Shown here: positions 25,641 through 33,439 of the stretch, in pieces | Layout of the letters: each line of letters opens with the position of its first letter | How positions within the stretch are numbered: the stretch's first letter is position 1 | Made by a program: the position numbers and the translations under genes | Source of the DNA: JAJFTV01 sp964426355 | GTDB taxonomy: Bacteria; Chloroflexota; Anaerolineae; Anaerolineales; Anaerolineaceae | NCBI GenBank assembly: GCA_964426355.1 | Contig: CAYRRA010000007.1 | Location: 1 to 45,779, forward strand | Direction of reading: 5' to 3' | Length of the DNA stretch: 45,779 nt | The notes under the pieces: generated by a model | The model's database searches: none | What the model saw: only the letters and a program-made list of their open reading frames with translations | Told to the model about the DNA's origin: nothing

Positions 25641-26300
25641 ATGCAATCGGAACCGTCAAAACAGCTTTCCGTAGGGATTATTGGGGCAGGACGTGTGGGG
25701 ACCCGCCTGTTAGAAATGTTTCATCAAAGCCAACATACACGTGTTGCGTACATCTTAGACACCAACCTTCTCTCCCCAGGTATCACGCGGGCGAAAGAGT
25801 TGAAAGTGCCAACCTTCCAATCGATTGACGAAGCGCTGGTTCAAATGAAAGCTGATTACATATTTGAGGTGACGGGTTCTAACCAGGTTGCTGCCCTTGT
25901 GAAATCAAAGTTGCGTGAGAGCGAAACCGAAATCATCACACATCAAATGGCGTTTATCCTGATTGCCTCTCTGGAGGAGCAAGAGCGACAAACCTGCAAC
26001 GTGGTGGTAAACGAAATCGGCGGGATCAAAACAGAAATCTCTAAAAGCCTCTCCAATGTCAAGAAAATGGTGGATGACCTGGAGGAGGTCAATGCGGATA
26101 TGCGCCTGCTGGCGTTAAATGCCCGTATTGAAGCCGCTCGCATCGGCGACCAGGGAAAAGGCTTTGGGGTAGTGGCGCAGCACATGACACGCTCAGTGGA
26201 TGATATTCGTCAAATCAGCACTGAAATTGAGACGCTTAGCGATAATATTCTCACTGTCTCAAACCAGATCGATAGTGCGTTGGCGCGGCTGCAAGAATAA
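25641..26300 (+). CDS. Soluble fusion of a Rossmann NAD(P)-binding domain with a chemoreceptor signalling tip
   Basis: A 219-residue cytoplasmic protein with no TM segment or signal. Residues 10-115 form a Rossmann fold: VGIIGAGRVGTRL holds GxGxxG (G15, G17, G20), and the second strand ends in Asp40 (YILDTN), which favours NAD over NADP. Residues 125-215 are a helical hairpin matching the tip of methyl-accepting chemotaxis proteins: LLALNARIEAARIGDQGKGF then GVVA (about 156-179), followed by an amphipathic return helix. That tip is where CheA and CheW bind. HAMP, methylation helices and membrane anchor are absent. AGAGG lies five bases before the second of two consecutive ATGs, so 25641 is preferred to 25638. 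No chemotaxis gene is nearby. It may report NAD redox state or a bound metabolite to a signalling array, or use the coil only for dimerisation. Confidence 0.85.
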   Translation: MQSEPSKQLSVGIIGAGRVGTRLLEMFHQSQHTRVAYILDTNLLSPGITRAKELKVPTFQSIDEALVQMKADYIFEVTGSNQVAALVKSKLRESETEIITHQMAFILIASLEEQERQTCNVVVNEIGGIKTEISKSLSNVKKMVDDLEEVNADMRLLALNARIEAARIGDQGKGFGVVAQHMTRSVDDIRQISTEIETLSDNILTVSNQIDSALARLQE

Positions 26301-26314
26301 ACTCAGGTTGTTCC

Positions 26315-27790
26315 TCAAGGCTGCCTGCGGAAACAGATTGCTTCCACCGCGGGTTCAAAGGGGATACTGACCGAATCGATCTTGCCATCTACATTACTGT
26401 GAAAGAGAATGCGCACCCATTTGGGCACACCTTCTTCTTCATACGTGCCTGAAAATACATCGTAATGGAAATGTTCAAGGGGGAATACCTGGCTGTTATA
26501 GCGTATGGCAAGCTGCGCGGCTTGTTGGAGGATTTGCAGGCTGCCATAACCAGGGTGGGCGTACTCGCCGGTATATTCCGCCAGTGGGTGAGATGGTGCT
26601 GTGCCTGTTTTTCTTGCCAGTAGAGCTGCATCCTGGTTTTGTGTTTTGATTTTTTCGCCCTGGTTAAGACAATCCAGCACCCGGCTACTCCAGGGTTCAG
26701 GTTTATAGCCCATCAGTAACTCATAGATATTCAGGCTGAGCGGTAAAACGTAAAAAGTACGGTTGTCGTTTGCCAGGAAGACCACGCCGGCATTCAGTTC
26801 GGGCATGAACGAGATGAACGCGCCGTACCCATCAATGTGACCACCGTGGTGGATCAATCGCTGCCCGTGGAAACGCTGGATAAACCACCCCAGCCCGTAG
26901 CTCTCGAAACACAGGTCGGGGTATTGCCCCAGCGGACCAAAAAAGTCATCGGGTACCCGGCTGGTGGACGTGTGAATCTGCTCCAGATTCTCTGCTGAAA
27001 TCACCTGCCCATTGGGGGCTTTTCCATGTTCCAACTGCAACCTGACCCATTGAACCATGTCGTCCAGGTTGGAATTGATCGAACCGGCAGGACCAACTAC
27101 GTCGATGTTGGCAAACGGCACGCGTACCGGCTGGTTGTCTTCCAGGCGGTAGGGTAAAGCAACATTGCCGCTGTTGCTGGAGACCTCGACTGAGAAATTA
27201 CTGGAGGACATCCCCAGCCTATCGAAAATTTCCGCCTGTACAAAGGCTTCCCAGGTCAACCCGGTCAGCGCTTCCACCAGGAAACCAGCTACAACGAACA
27301 TCATGTTCTGGTATTGGAAGGTTGTTCTGAAATCCCTGTTAGGTTGCAGGTAAGCAAGCCGCTCGACCAGTTCCTTTCTGTTTGCCGGGCTGCCGAACCA
27401 CATCATATTGTGCCCGGGCAGACCGCTGTGATGGCAGAGCAAATCGCGCGGTGTGATGCGTTCGTCTGCGAAGGCATCCATCAGGTGAAAATGGGGCAGG
27501 TATTTTCGCACCGGTTGATCCCATTCCAGAAGACCGCGGTCTACCAGGATGCCCAAAGCGGTTGCGGTGAAAGCTTTAGATGCCGAACCAATGGCAAACA
27601 GCGTCTCAGAATCGACCGGAAGTTGTTGTTCGAAATCGCGCCAGCCGTAGCCGCGTGAGTGTATGACCTCGCCATCTTTGATGATCGCGATGGCTGTGCC
27701 ATGCACGTTCCATTCGCCCATAACATGCTTTACGTGTTCATCGAAACCCGAAAATGCCGAAAGCTTCTTGATGTCGATCTGTTTGTCCAT
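26315..27790 (-). CDS. Serine hydrolase, beta-lactamase class C/PBP-like fold
   Basis: 491-residue protein of the Beta-lactamase (PF00144) family. Nucleophile motif SxxK is S69-A-S-K72 (FAIGSASKAF); the YxN motif is Y160-Q-N162; the third motif is HHGG (LIHHGGHIDGYG). A C-terminal beta-domain of about 110 residues (from EYTGEYAHPGYGSL) resembles the DUF3471-type lipocalin-like domain of esterase and peptidase members. No signal peptide is present, so it acts in the cytoplasm or leaves by another route; that argues against a resistance beta-lactamase and for an esterase or D-aminopeptidase. AAGGAG lies seven bases before the ATG. The upstream region contains an inverted repeat (27823-27845). 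Confidence 0.9.
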   Translation of the reverse strand: MDKQIDIKKLSAFSGFDEHVKHVMGEWNVHGTAIAIIKDGEVIHSRGYGWRDFEQQLPVDSETLFAIGSASKAFTATALGILVDRGLLEWDQPVRKYLPHFHLMDAFADERITPRDLLCHHSGLPGHNMMWFGSPANRKELVERLAYLQPNRDFRTTFQYQNMMFVVAGFLVEALTGLTWEAFVQAEIFDRLGMSSSNFSVEVSSNSGNVALPYRLEDNQPVRVPFANIDVVGPAGSINSNLDDMVQWVRLQLEHGKAPNGQVISAENLEQIHTSTSRVPDDFFGPLGQYPDLCFESYGLGWFIQRFHGQRLIHHGGHIDGYGAFISFMPELNAGVVFLANDNRTFYVLPLSLNIYELLMGYKPEPWSSRVLDCLNQGEKIKTQNQDAALLARKTGTAPSHPLAEYTGEYAHPGYGSLQILQQAAQLAIRYNSQVFPLEHFHYDVFSGTYEEEGVPKWVRILFHSNVDGKIDSVSIPFEPAVEAICFRRQP

Positions 27791-27822
27791 TCTATCTCCT
27801 TTTTTCCGCGGTGTTTTGGATA

Positions 27823-27862
27823 ATACAGTGTTGGAATAACTGTATCATATCAAACTGTAGTA
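27823..27862. promoter_or_regulatory. Inverted repeat upstream of the serine hydrolase gene
   Basis: ATACAGT (27823-27829), 9 nt, ACTGTAT (27839-27845), plus a third half-site TGTAGTA (27856-27862). Possibly an operator for the hydrolase gene starting at 27790. TGTA-containing half-sites recall BlaI/MecI operators, but no such regulator is in the window. Confidence 0.4.
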
Positions 27863-28030
27863 CTCAAGGAAAGAAAAAAACTAGAAGTTGCCTGCACTAA
27901 ATTAAAGTTCTTCTGTTTTTATTAAAAGGAGTAGCAAATAATTGACTGTGAGAAGTAAAAAAAGAAAGCAGTGCTATACTAATGAATAATCTAAAACATA
28001 TATCTTAAGAATGCGATCAAGGGTTTGCCC

Positions 28031-29086
28031 ATGTGTACGCGATTTATGATTTTGTATAAACTTTTTCTTTTATGCATCCTCTTTGCAGTCATTTTTACAG
28101 CCTGTTCGGCAGCACCACAGCAAGCACAAACGGATATTCCCGCTACGCAGGCAGAGCCAGCAGAAGTAATTGCTTCTGTTGCGCCGGCAGAACAACCCAC
28201 CACCCCGCCTGAATCCAGTCCAGAACCCATGATGACTGCCACGCAGGAACCCGCCCAGGCTGAGCCGACAGCAACCGATATTCCCCCCGAACCAACGCAA
28301 GCCAACTTCCGAGTTTCTCCAATTGATCAGATGGAACAAATATACATTCCTGCCGGTGAGTTCATCATGGGAACGGATGATAAAGAAGCTCAGATATATT
28401 TCGAGGGAAACGGGCGTGCCTATCCGGAAGTTCCGGCGCACACGGTGTACCTGGATGGGTACTGGATCGATAAATATGAAGTGACCAACGGGCAGTATGC
28501 GCTTTGTGTTGAAGCGGGTATCTGCAAACCACCGAACCTGGTGCGTTCCTATTTGCGTGACCACTATTATGATAACCCTGAGTACTCGAATTACCCTGTG
28601 CTGTATGTGGATTGGCACATGGCACGCACATACTGCGAATGGGCAGACAGAAGACTTCCGACTGAAGCGGAATGGGAAAAAGCAGCCCGCGGTGACGATG
28701 GACGCAAATACCCTTGGGGAAATGAACCCATCACCGGCGAACGCGCAAACTTTTGTGACAAAGATTGCCCCAAACCGCACGCAAACGATAATTACGATGA
28801 TGGTTACCCGGAGACTGCCCCGGTAGGCAGCTACCCGGCTGGCGCAAGCCCGTACGGGGTGATGGACATGGCTGGCAACGTCTGGGAATGGACGGGCACG
28901 TTGATCGCTCCCTATCCGTATGACTCCAACGATGGGCGGGAGAACCTGGATGTAAGCGGCGAGCGCGCCTGGCGCGGTGGTCCCTGGAGTAACGGAGTCT
29001 GGTGGATCCGGTCATCCACGCGCTACCGCTCGGTACCCACCTACTGGTACGGCAACCTGGGGTTCCGCTGCGCAGCATCGGATTGA
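28031..29086 (+). CDS. Lipoprotein with FGE-sulfatase (SUMF1-fold) domain, likely non-FGE paralogue
   Basis: 351-residue lipoprotein: signal ILYKLFLLCILFAVIFTAC, then a Pro/Thr/Glu linker to about residue 95. A complete formylglycine-generating-enzyme fold follows (IYIPAGEFIMGTDD through GFRCAASD). Fold markers seen: GEFIMG, DGYWIDKYEVTNGQY, RLPTEAEWEKAARG, YPWGN, MDMAGNVWEW, RGGPWSN and NLGFRCA. In true FGE the segment after GG(S/P)W carries two catalytic Cys (the C-x4-C pair). Here that segment (SNGVWWIRSSTRYRSVPTYW) has none, so sulfatase activation is unlikely and a binding or structural role is favoured. AAGGG seven bases upstream supports ATG 28031. No sulfatase gene is nearby. Confidence 0.85.
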   Translation: MCTRFMILYKLFLLCILFAVIFTACSAAPQQAQTDIPATQAEPAEVIASVAPAEQPTTPPESSPEPMMTATQEPAQAEPTATDIPPEPTQANFRVSPIDQMEQIYIPAGEFIMGTDDKEAQIYFEGNGRAYPEVPAHTVYLDGYWIDKYEVTNGQYALCVEAGICKPPNLVRSYLRDHYYDNPEYSNYPVLYVDWHMARTYCEWADRRLPTEAEWEKAARGDDGRKYPWGNEPITGERANFCDKDCPKPHANDNYDDGYPETAPVGSYPAGASPYGVMDMAGNVWEWTGTLIAPYPYDSNDGRENLDVSGERAWRGGPWSNGVWWIRSSTRYRSVPTYWYGNLGFRCAASD

Positions 29087-29120
29087 GGTTCTTTCTCTGT
29101 TTTGCATAACGCGCCCATGC

Positions 29121-29126
29121 TATAAT
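29121..29126 (+). promoter_or_regulatory. -10 element for the glycosyltransferase operon
   Basis: TATAAT 46 bp before the TTG start at 29173; the matching -35 (TGTTTG at 17 bp) is poor. Confidence 0.4.
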
Positions 29127-29172
29127 TACGCCGTTTAGTTTTTTTTCATACCCTGGATCTGTGAGGAAGCTC

Positions 29173-30165
29173 TTGGAATCGACCCCTGAAATTCCACGAT
29201 TGCGTGTGGATATTGTAGCGCCGGTCTTCGATGAAGAAAATGTGATCCTGGATTTTCACCGGCAGTTGACGGCTGTAATCGATGCACTGCCCTATGACTT
29301 TCGCATCCTGTATGTCAACGATGGCTCCAAAGACGGCAGCCAGGTGCAGCTTGAGAACCTGGCAAAAGCGGATACGCGCGTGATGGTGATTGAGTTCAGC
29401 CGTAATTTTGGTCACCAGGCTGCACTCACTGCCGGGCTGGCGCACGCTGATGCCGACTATACGATTTCGTTGGACAGCGACGGTCAGCATCCGCCTGCGT
29501 TAATTCCGGAAATGCTGCAACAAGCCAAAGCCGGTTATGAAATCGTCTTGACCCAGCGCATGGATACGGTTCGCCAGCCGGTATTTAAACGCTTCACATC
29601 GCAGTTGTTTTACAGCCTGCTCAACCGCATCGGCAGCACACAGGTCTTGCCTGGAGGCGCAGATTTCCGTCTGCTTTCACGGCGAGCATCGGATGCGTTG
29701 CGCAATATGCCTGAGTATCACCGTTTTTTGCGCGGGATGGTCGCCTGGATAGGTTTTCCCACTGTGATTCTTCCGTTTGAACCCGGCGAGCGGCTTGGGG
29801 GGGAATCCAAGTATTCTCTGCGCAAGATGCTGCGTTTGGGTATGGATGCGGTTTTCTCGTTCTCGCTGGTTCCGCTGACGATTGCCATCAGCATTGGTCT
29901 TCTCTTTCTCTTTCTTGCGCTGGTTGAAGCCATCTATGTCTTGAGCTTCTGGATCAGCGGGAATATTGAAAGCCTGGCGCCTGGCTGGAGTTCTCTGATG
30001 TTCATGCTGCTGGTAGTGGGTGGCTCTTTGATGATTATCCTGGGGATCATTGGCATCTACATCGGTTATATCTTTCAGGAGGTGAAGGGACGCCCGGTTT
30101 ATATCATCCGCAGTGTTTCCACGCGTGAATACCCGAAAAAAACAGAGGGGGAATCGACCCGGTGA
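29173..30165 (+). CDS. GT2 family glycosyltransferase, DPM1/GtrB-like, with C-terminal membrane anchor
   Basis: 330-residue membrane-bound enzyme that probably moves a sugar from a nucleotide donor to polyprenyl phosphate on the inner face. GT-A domain at 10-230: VDIVAPVFDEEN, ILYVNDGSKDGS, then EFSRNFGHQAALTAGL, and the DxD motif SLDSDGQHPP. Two C-terminal TM segments (from LVPLTIAISIGLLFLFLALV and MFMLLVVGGSLMIILGIIGI) match the GtrB plan. GAGGA five bases before TTG 29173 is a strong ribosome site, so that rare start is preferred to GTG 29161. It overlaps the following GT-C gene by 4 bp (GTGA): donor maker and donor user are encoded together. Confidence 0.9.
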   Translation: MESTPEIPRLRVDIVAPVFDEENVILDFHRQLTAVIDALPYDFRILYVNDGSKDGSQVQLENLAKADTRVMVIEFSRNFGHQAALTAGLAHADADYTISLDSDGQHPPALIPEMLQQAKAGYEIVLTQRMDTVRQPVFKRFTSQLFYSLLNRIGSTQVLPGGADFRLLSRRASDALRNMPEYHRFLRGMVAWIGFPTVILPFEPGERLGGESKYSLRKMLRLGMDAVFSFSLVPLTIAISIGLLFLFLALVEAIYVLSFWISGNIESLAPGWSSLMFMLLVVGGSLMIILGIIGIYIGYIFQEVKGRPVYIIRSVSTREYPKKTEGESTR

Positions 30166-32231
30166 AACACTGGTTCAAGCGGCTGCTTTCCCGGCAAGTG
30201 CCATCCTGGAGCGCGCCGCTGGCGCTGCTGCTGTTGTGCTCGCTCAGCTACAGCCTGCTGATCCGTTACCTCGGCTATTATTGGGACGATTTACCCTTTA
30301 TCTGGATTTCGCAAAAATTAGGAAGCGCCGGGTTGGTTCGCTATTTCCACACCAATCGTCCTGTTTGGGGACTTTTCTTCCAGATCACCACCCCGCTGCT
30401 GGGGCATGAACCCTGGCACTGGCATTTGTTTGCGCTTTTCTGGCGTTGGGTGGCATCCGTATTGCTCTGGTGGCTGCTTCGCCTGCTCTGGCAGCGCCAT
30501 CAACAACCGGCTTTATGGATCAGCATGCTCTTTGCCGTTTATCCGGGCTCGCAGGAACAGTTGATTGCGCTGGTTTTCAGCCATTTCTTTATTGTCTTGA
30601 GTGCGTTTTTTGCCTCGCTGGCTTTTTCAATTCTGGCTGTGCGCCGGCAGCGTTTTTACCTGCTGTTTAGCCTGTTCGCCTTGCTTTTGTGTCTGGTCAA
30701 CTTGCTCAGCATGGAATATTTCTTCATGCTTGAACTGCTGCGACCAGCGCTGCTGTGGATGGTGTTGGGTGAGAATAAACCAAATCATAAAATCCGCCTC
30801 CAGCGAACCTTAATCCACAGCCTGCCTTACCTGTTGCTTTTCCTGGGTGTGGTCATCTGGCGCGCGTTTTTCTTCAGCTTCCAGACCGCCAATTATGAAT
30901 TAACTCTGCTGAATGCGTTTAGGCTTCAACCGCTCAAAACCCTCTTTAACTTGCTGCTCATAGTTATTAAAGATATCTGGCTGACCAGCTTTGGCGCCTG
31001 GGTGCGGGTTTTTAACCTGCCAGACCCGGCTGACTTGGGCAGGCTGACCACGTTGGTTTACGCGGTGCTTGTGGTTGGGACGGCGGTTGCGGCAACATTG
31101 TATTTGTTCTTCACGCCGCGCGAAGATTCTGAAACCTCCAGGAGTAAACCGCTGCCGTGGGCACCGGGTGCGCTGCTGTTGGGTTTGCTGGGCTTGTTGC
31201 TGGCTGGACCACCTTACTGGTTGGTGGGGCTTCCAGTTAGCCTGGATTTTCCAAACAGCCGACTGACGCTCTCCTTTATACTCGGCGCCAGCTTGTTGGT
31301 AGGAGGTGTGTTGGGAATACTGCCACTGCCACGCTTGCCGCGCCTGCTGATTTTGGGTTTGTGCCTCAGCATGGCTGCAGGGTTGCACTTCCAGACCGCC
31401 AATACCTTTCGCCGCGACGGAGACATTCAGAAATTGTTTTTCTGGCAGATGTCCTGGCGCATCCCTGCCCTGGAACCCGGCACAGCGCTGCTCTTTGAGG
31501 AACTCCCTCTCCATTACTCCACTGATAATTCCCTCACAGCCATGCTGAACTGGATTTACTCACCCGACAACGATTCAGCAGTCATGGATTATTACCTGTT
31601 TTACCCTTCCATGCGGTTGGGGGGCAGCCTGCCCCCCTTGGGCAGCGGTGAGGAGCTTCAACAAAATTACCTGGCAGCGGTGTTTTATGGCGATATGGAT
31701 CAGACGGTCGCGCTGGTCTTCAACCCACCCGGTTGTTTGCGCGTGCTCGACCCGCAGATAGAACCCCTCAACAACACCATTTCAGAGCTGATGCGCAGCG
31801 CAGCCAGCTATGCTGTCAATATCGCTGACAGCGATGTAATTCTCCCGCAGTCGGATGATCAGGGCGCACTTTTGCAGACCGACATCTTCGGCGAGGAACC
31901 AGCGCACGGCTGGTGTTACTATTTCGAAAAAGCTGACCTGGCGCGTCAGCTAGGCAATTGGGAAGAGGTGGTTACCCTCGGAGAGCAAGCTTTTGCATCC
32001 GGCGATTACCCCAATGACCCGGTTGAACGCTTCCCATTTATAGAAGGGTACGCACACACTGGCGATTGGTCACGCGCCCTGGAATTGACCGAGCAATCCT
32101 TCAAGGTCACCAGCCTGATGCAGCCAATGCTTTGCCGCCTGTGGCAGCGCATCGATGAACAAACCACCCCTACCTTGCAGAAAGAGGAAACCCTGCAGGA
32201 AGTTGAAAGCCTGTTACAATGTGGGGAGTAA
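30162..32231 (+). CDS. Polytopic GT-C-like glycosyltransferase with C-terminal soluble domain
   Basis: 689-residue membrane protein with about 11 TM helices to residue 420, then about 260 extracytoplasmic residues. The first outer loop carries YYWDDLPF (D42-D43), the acidic pair expected of GT-C enzymes using lipid-phosphate sugars. The soluble tail ends in a helical, TPR-like stretch (ADLARQLGNWEEVVTLGEQA and VERFPFIEGYAHTGDWSRAL). The GTG start overlaps the GT2 stop and GAGGGGG lies upstream, so translation is coupled. The GT2/GT-C pair fits surface glycan or glycoprotein decoration; the acceptor is unknown. Confidence 0.8.
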   Translation: MKHWFKRLLSRQVPSWSAPLALLLLCSLSYSLLIRYLGYYWDDLPFIWISQKLGSAGLVRYFHTNRPVWGLFFQITTPLLGHEPWHWHLFALFWRWVASVLLWWLLRLLWQRHQQPALWISMLFAVYPGSQEQLIALVFSHFFIVLSAFFASLAFSILAVRRQRFYLLFSLFALLLCLVNLLSMEYFFMLELLRPALLWMVLGENKPNHKIRLQRTLIHSLPYLLLFLGVVIWRAFFFSFQTANYELTLLNAFRLQPLKTLFNLLLIVIKDIWLTSFGAWVRVFNLPDPADLGRLTTLVYAVLVVGTAVAATLYLFFTPREDSETSRSKPLPWAPGALLLGLLGLLLAGPPYWLVGLPVSLDFPNSRLTLSFILGASLLVGGVLGILPLPRLPRLLILGLCLSMAAGLHFQTANTFRRDGDIQKLFFWQMSWRIPALEPGTALLFEELPLHYSTDNSLTAMLNWIYSPDNDSAVMDYYLFYPSMRLGGSLPPLGSGEELQQNYLAAVFYGDMDQTVALVFNPPGCLRVLDPQIEPLNNTISELMRSAASYAVNIADSDVILPQSDDQGALLQTDIFGEEPAHGWCYYFEKADLARQLGNWEEVVTLGEQAFASGDYPNDPVERFPFIEGYAHTGDWSRALELTEQSFKVTSLMQPMLCRLWQRIDEQTTPTLQKEETLQEVESLLQCGE

Positions 32232-32374
32232 TGACTTGCTGTATGGAAATACTTCATTGAAGGTGTTGTTTTGATCAAGGTCATAAAATTCGCGTTATCT
32301 TTGCCCCTTTCTCTACTTACGCTCGATACAATGCTCTCTACTTCTTTCTCAACTCTCTTTCACCGAGGTAAACT

Positions 32375-33388
32375 ATGAAATTTCTCATCACCGGCGGCGC
32401 GGGGTATATCGGCAGCACCATTTGCTCTGCGCTTGAGGATACCGGTCATACCCCTGTCATCCTGGACTCGCTTGTAACAGGTCCCAAGGCATTCACAAAG
32501 GGAAGGATCTTCTACCAGGCGGATATCGCCGACAGGGAAGCGTTGGAAACCATCTTCCGCGATCATCCGGATATCCATGCAGTTGTTCACTGTGCAGCCC
32601 TGATTGTGGTGCCGGAATCAACCGAGAAACCCTATGAGTATTACCGTGAAAACGTGGGGAAATCGCTTGAATTATTCAATAACCTCAACCAAGTGGGATG
32701 TAAGAGGCTGGTATTCAGCTCTTCAGCCGCCATTTATGACCTGGTGCCAGGTTTCATGGTGACCGAAGATTCCCCCATTCTGCCAACCAGCCCGTATGGG
32801 CGCACCAAGTTCATGATGGAAATGGTTTTGCGCGATTTTTGTATGGCATACGGGATGCGCGGTATCTCGCTGCGTTATTTCAACCCAATTGGTGCAGACC
32901 CCAAGCTGCGTTCGGGTATTCACGTACCCAACCCATCGCATGTGCTTGGCAAACTGGTAGATACCGCCCTGGGCAAACAGCCTGAATTTGTCATCACCGG
33001 TACACAGTGGCCCACGCGTGATGGCACGGGTATCCGCGATTACATCCATGTTTGGGACCTGGCGCTGGCACACATTAAAGCTGTCACCGGGTTTGACGAG
33101 GCATTTGAACGCGCCGGCAACCCTGCGGACAATTACCTGGTGATTAACCTGGGTACCGGCAACGGTGTAACCGTGCGTGAAATTTTGGAAGCGTTCCAAC
33201 GTGTGTACGGCAAGCAAATCCTCGTACGCGAGGCACCCCCGCGCCCTGGCGACATTGCCGGTTCGTATGCCAATGCAGATCGGGCTGGGAAGTTGCTGGG
33301 TTGGGAAGCTGAACGTTCGATTGACTGCGGCATCAACGATGCGCTGCGTTGGGCAGATAAACGCATTGAGATATTGGGGTACGTTTAG
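32375..33388 (+). CDS. galE: UDP-glucose 4-epimerase-like NAD-dependent sugar epimerase
   Basis: 337-residue extended short-chain dehydrogenase. N-terminal NAD-binding GGAGYIGST (GxxGxxG); catalytic SSSAAIYD with Ser and the YxxxK pair in SPYGRTK; conserved RYFNPIGAD and YIHVWDLALAH; length equals GalE. It should interconvert UDP-glucose and UDP-galactose (or the N-acetyl forms), supplying sugar donors that would suit the glycosyltransferases just upstream. GAGG lies about six bases before the ATG. Related epimerases share this motif set, so the exact substrate is not proven. Confidence 0.9.
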   Translation: MKFLITGGAGYIGSTICSALEDTGHTPVILDSLVTGPKAFTKGRIFYQADIADREALETIFRDHPDIHAVVHCAALIVVPESTEKPYEYYRENVGKSLELFNNLNQVGCKRLVFSSSAAIYDLVPGFMVTEDSPILPTSPYGRTKFMMEMVLRDFCMAYGMRGISLRYFNPIGADPKLRSGIHVPNPSHVLGKLVDTALGKQPEFVITGTQWPTRDGTGIRDYIHVWDLALAHIKAVTGFDEAFERAGNPADNYLVINLGTGNGVTVREILEAFQRVYGKQILVREAPPRPGDIAGSYANADRAGKLLGWEAERSIDCGINDALRWADKRIEILGYV

Positions 33389-33403
33389 CGCCGGTGTTTC
33401 GGC

Positions 33404-33431
33404 TTGACGCCCCGCCTAATCCGGCGATAAT
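33404..33431 (+). promoter_or_regulatory. ccrM promoter, leaderless type
   Basis: TTGACG, 16 bp, GATAAT; the -10 ends eight bases before ATG 33440 and there is no ribosome site, so the transcript probably begins at the start codon. It is flanked by an inverted repeat CGCCGG...CCGGCG. No GANTC site is present in the 51-bp gap. Confidence 0.55.
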
Positions 33432-33439
33432 AGACATAT

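Noticed and set aside
26315..27790. A resistance beta-lactamase
   Set aside because: No export signal and a DUF3471-like C-terminal domain point to a cytoplasmic esterase or peptidase of the same fold.
28070..28780. A 236-codon minus-strand frame antisense to the FGE-fold lipoprotein
   Set aside because: Translation is Cys/Phe/Gly/Arg-rich noise opposite a gene with clear domain motifs.
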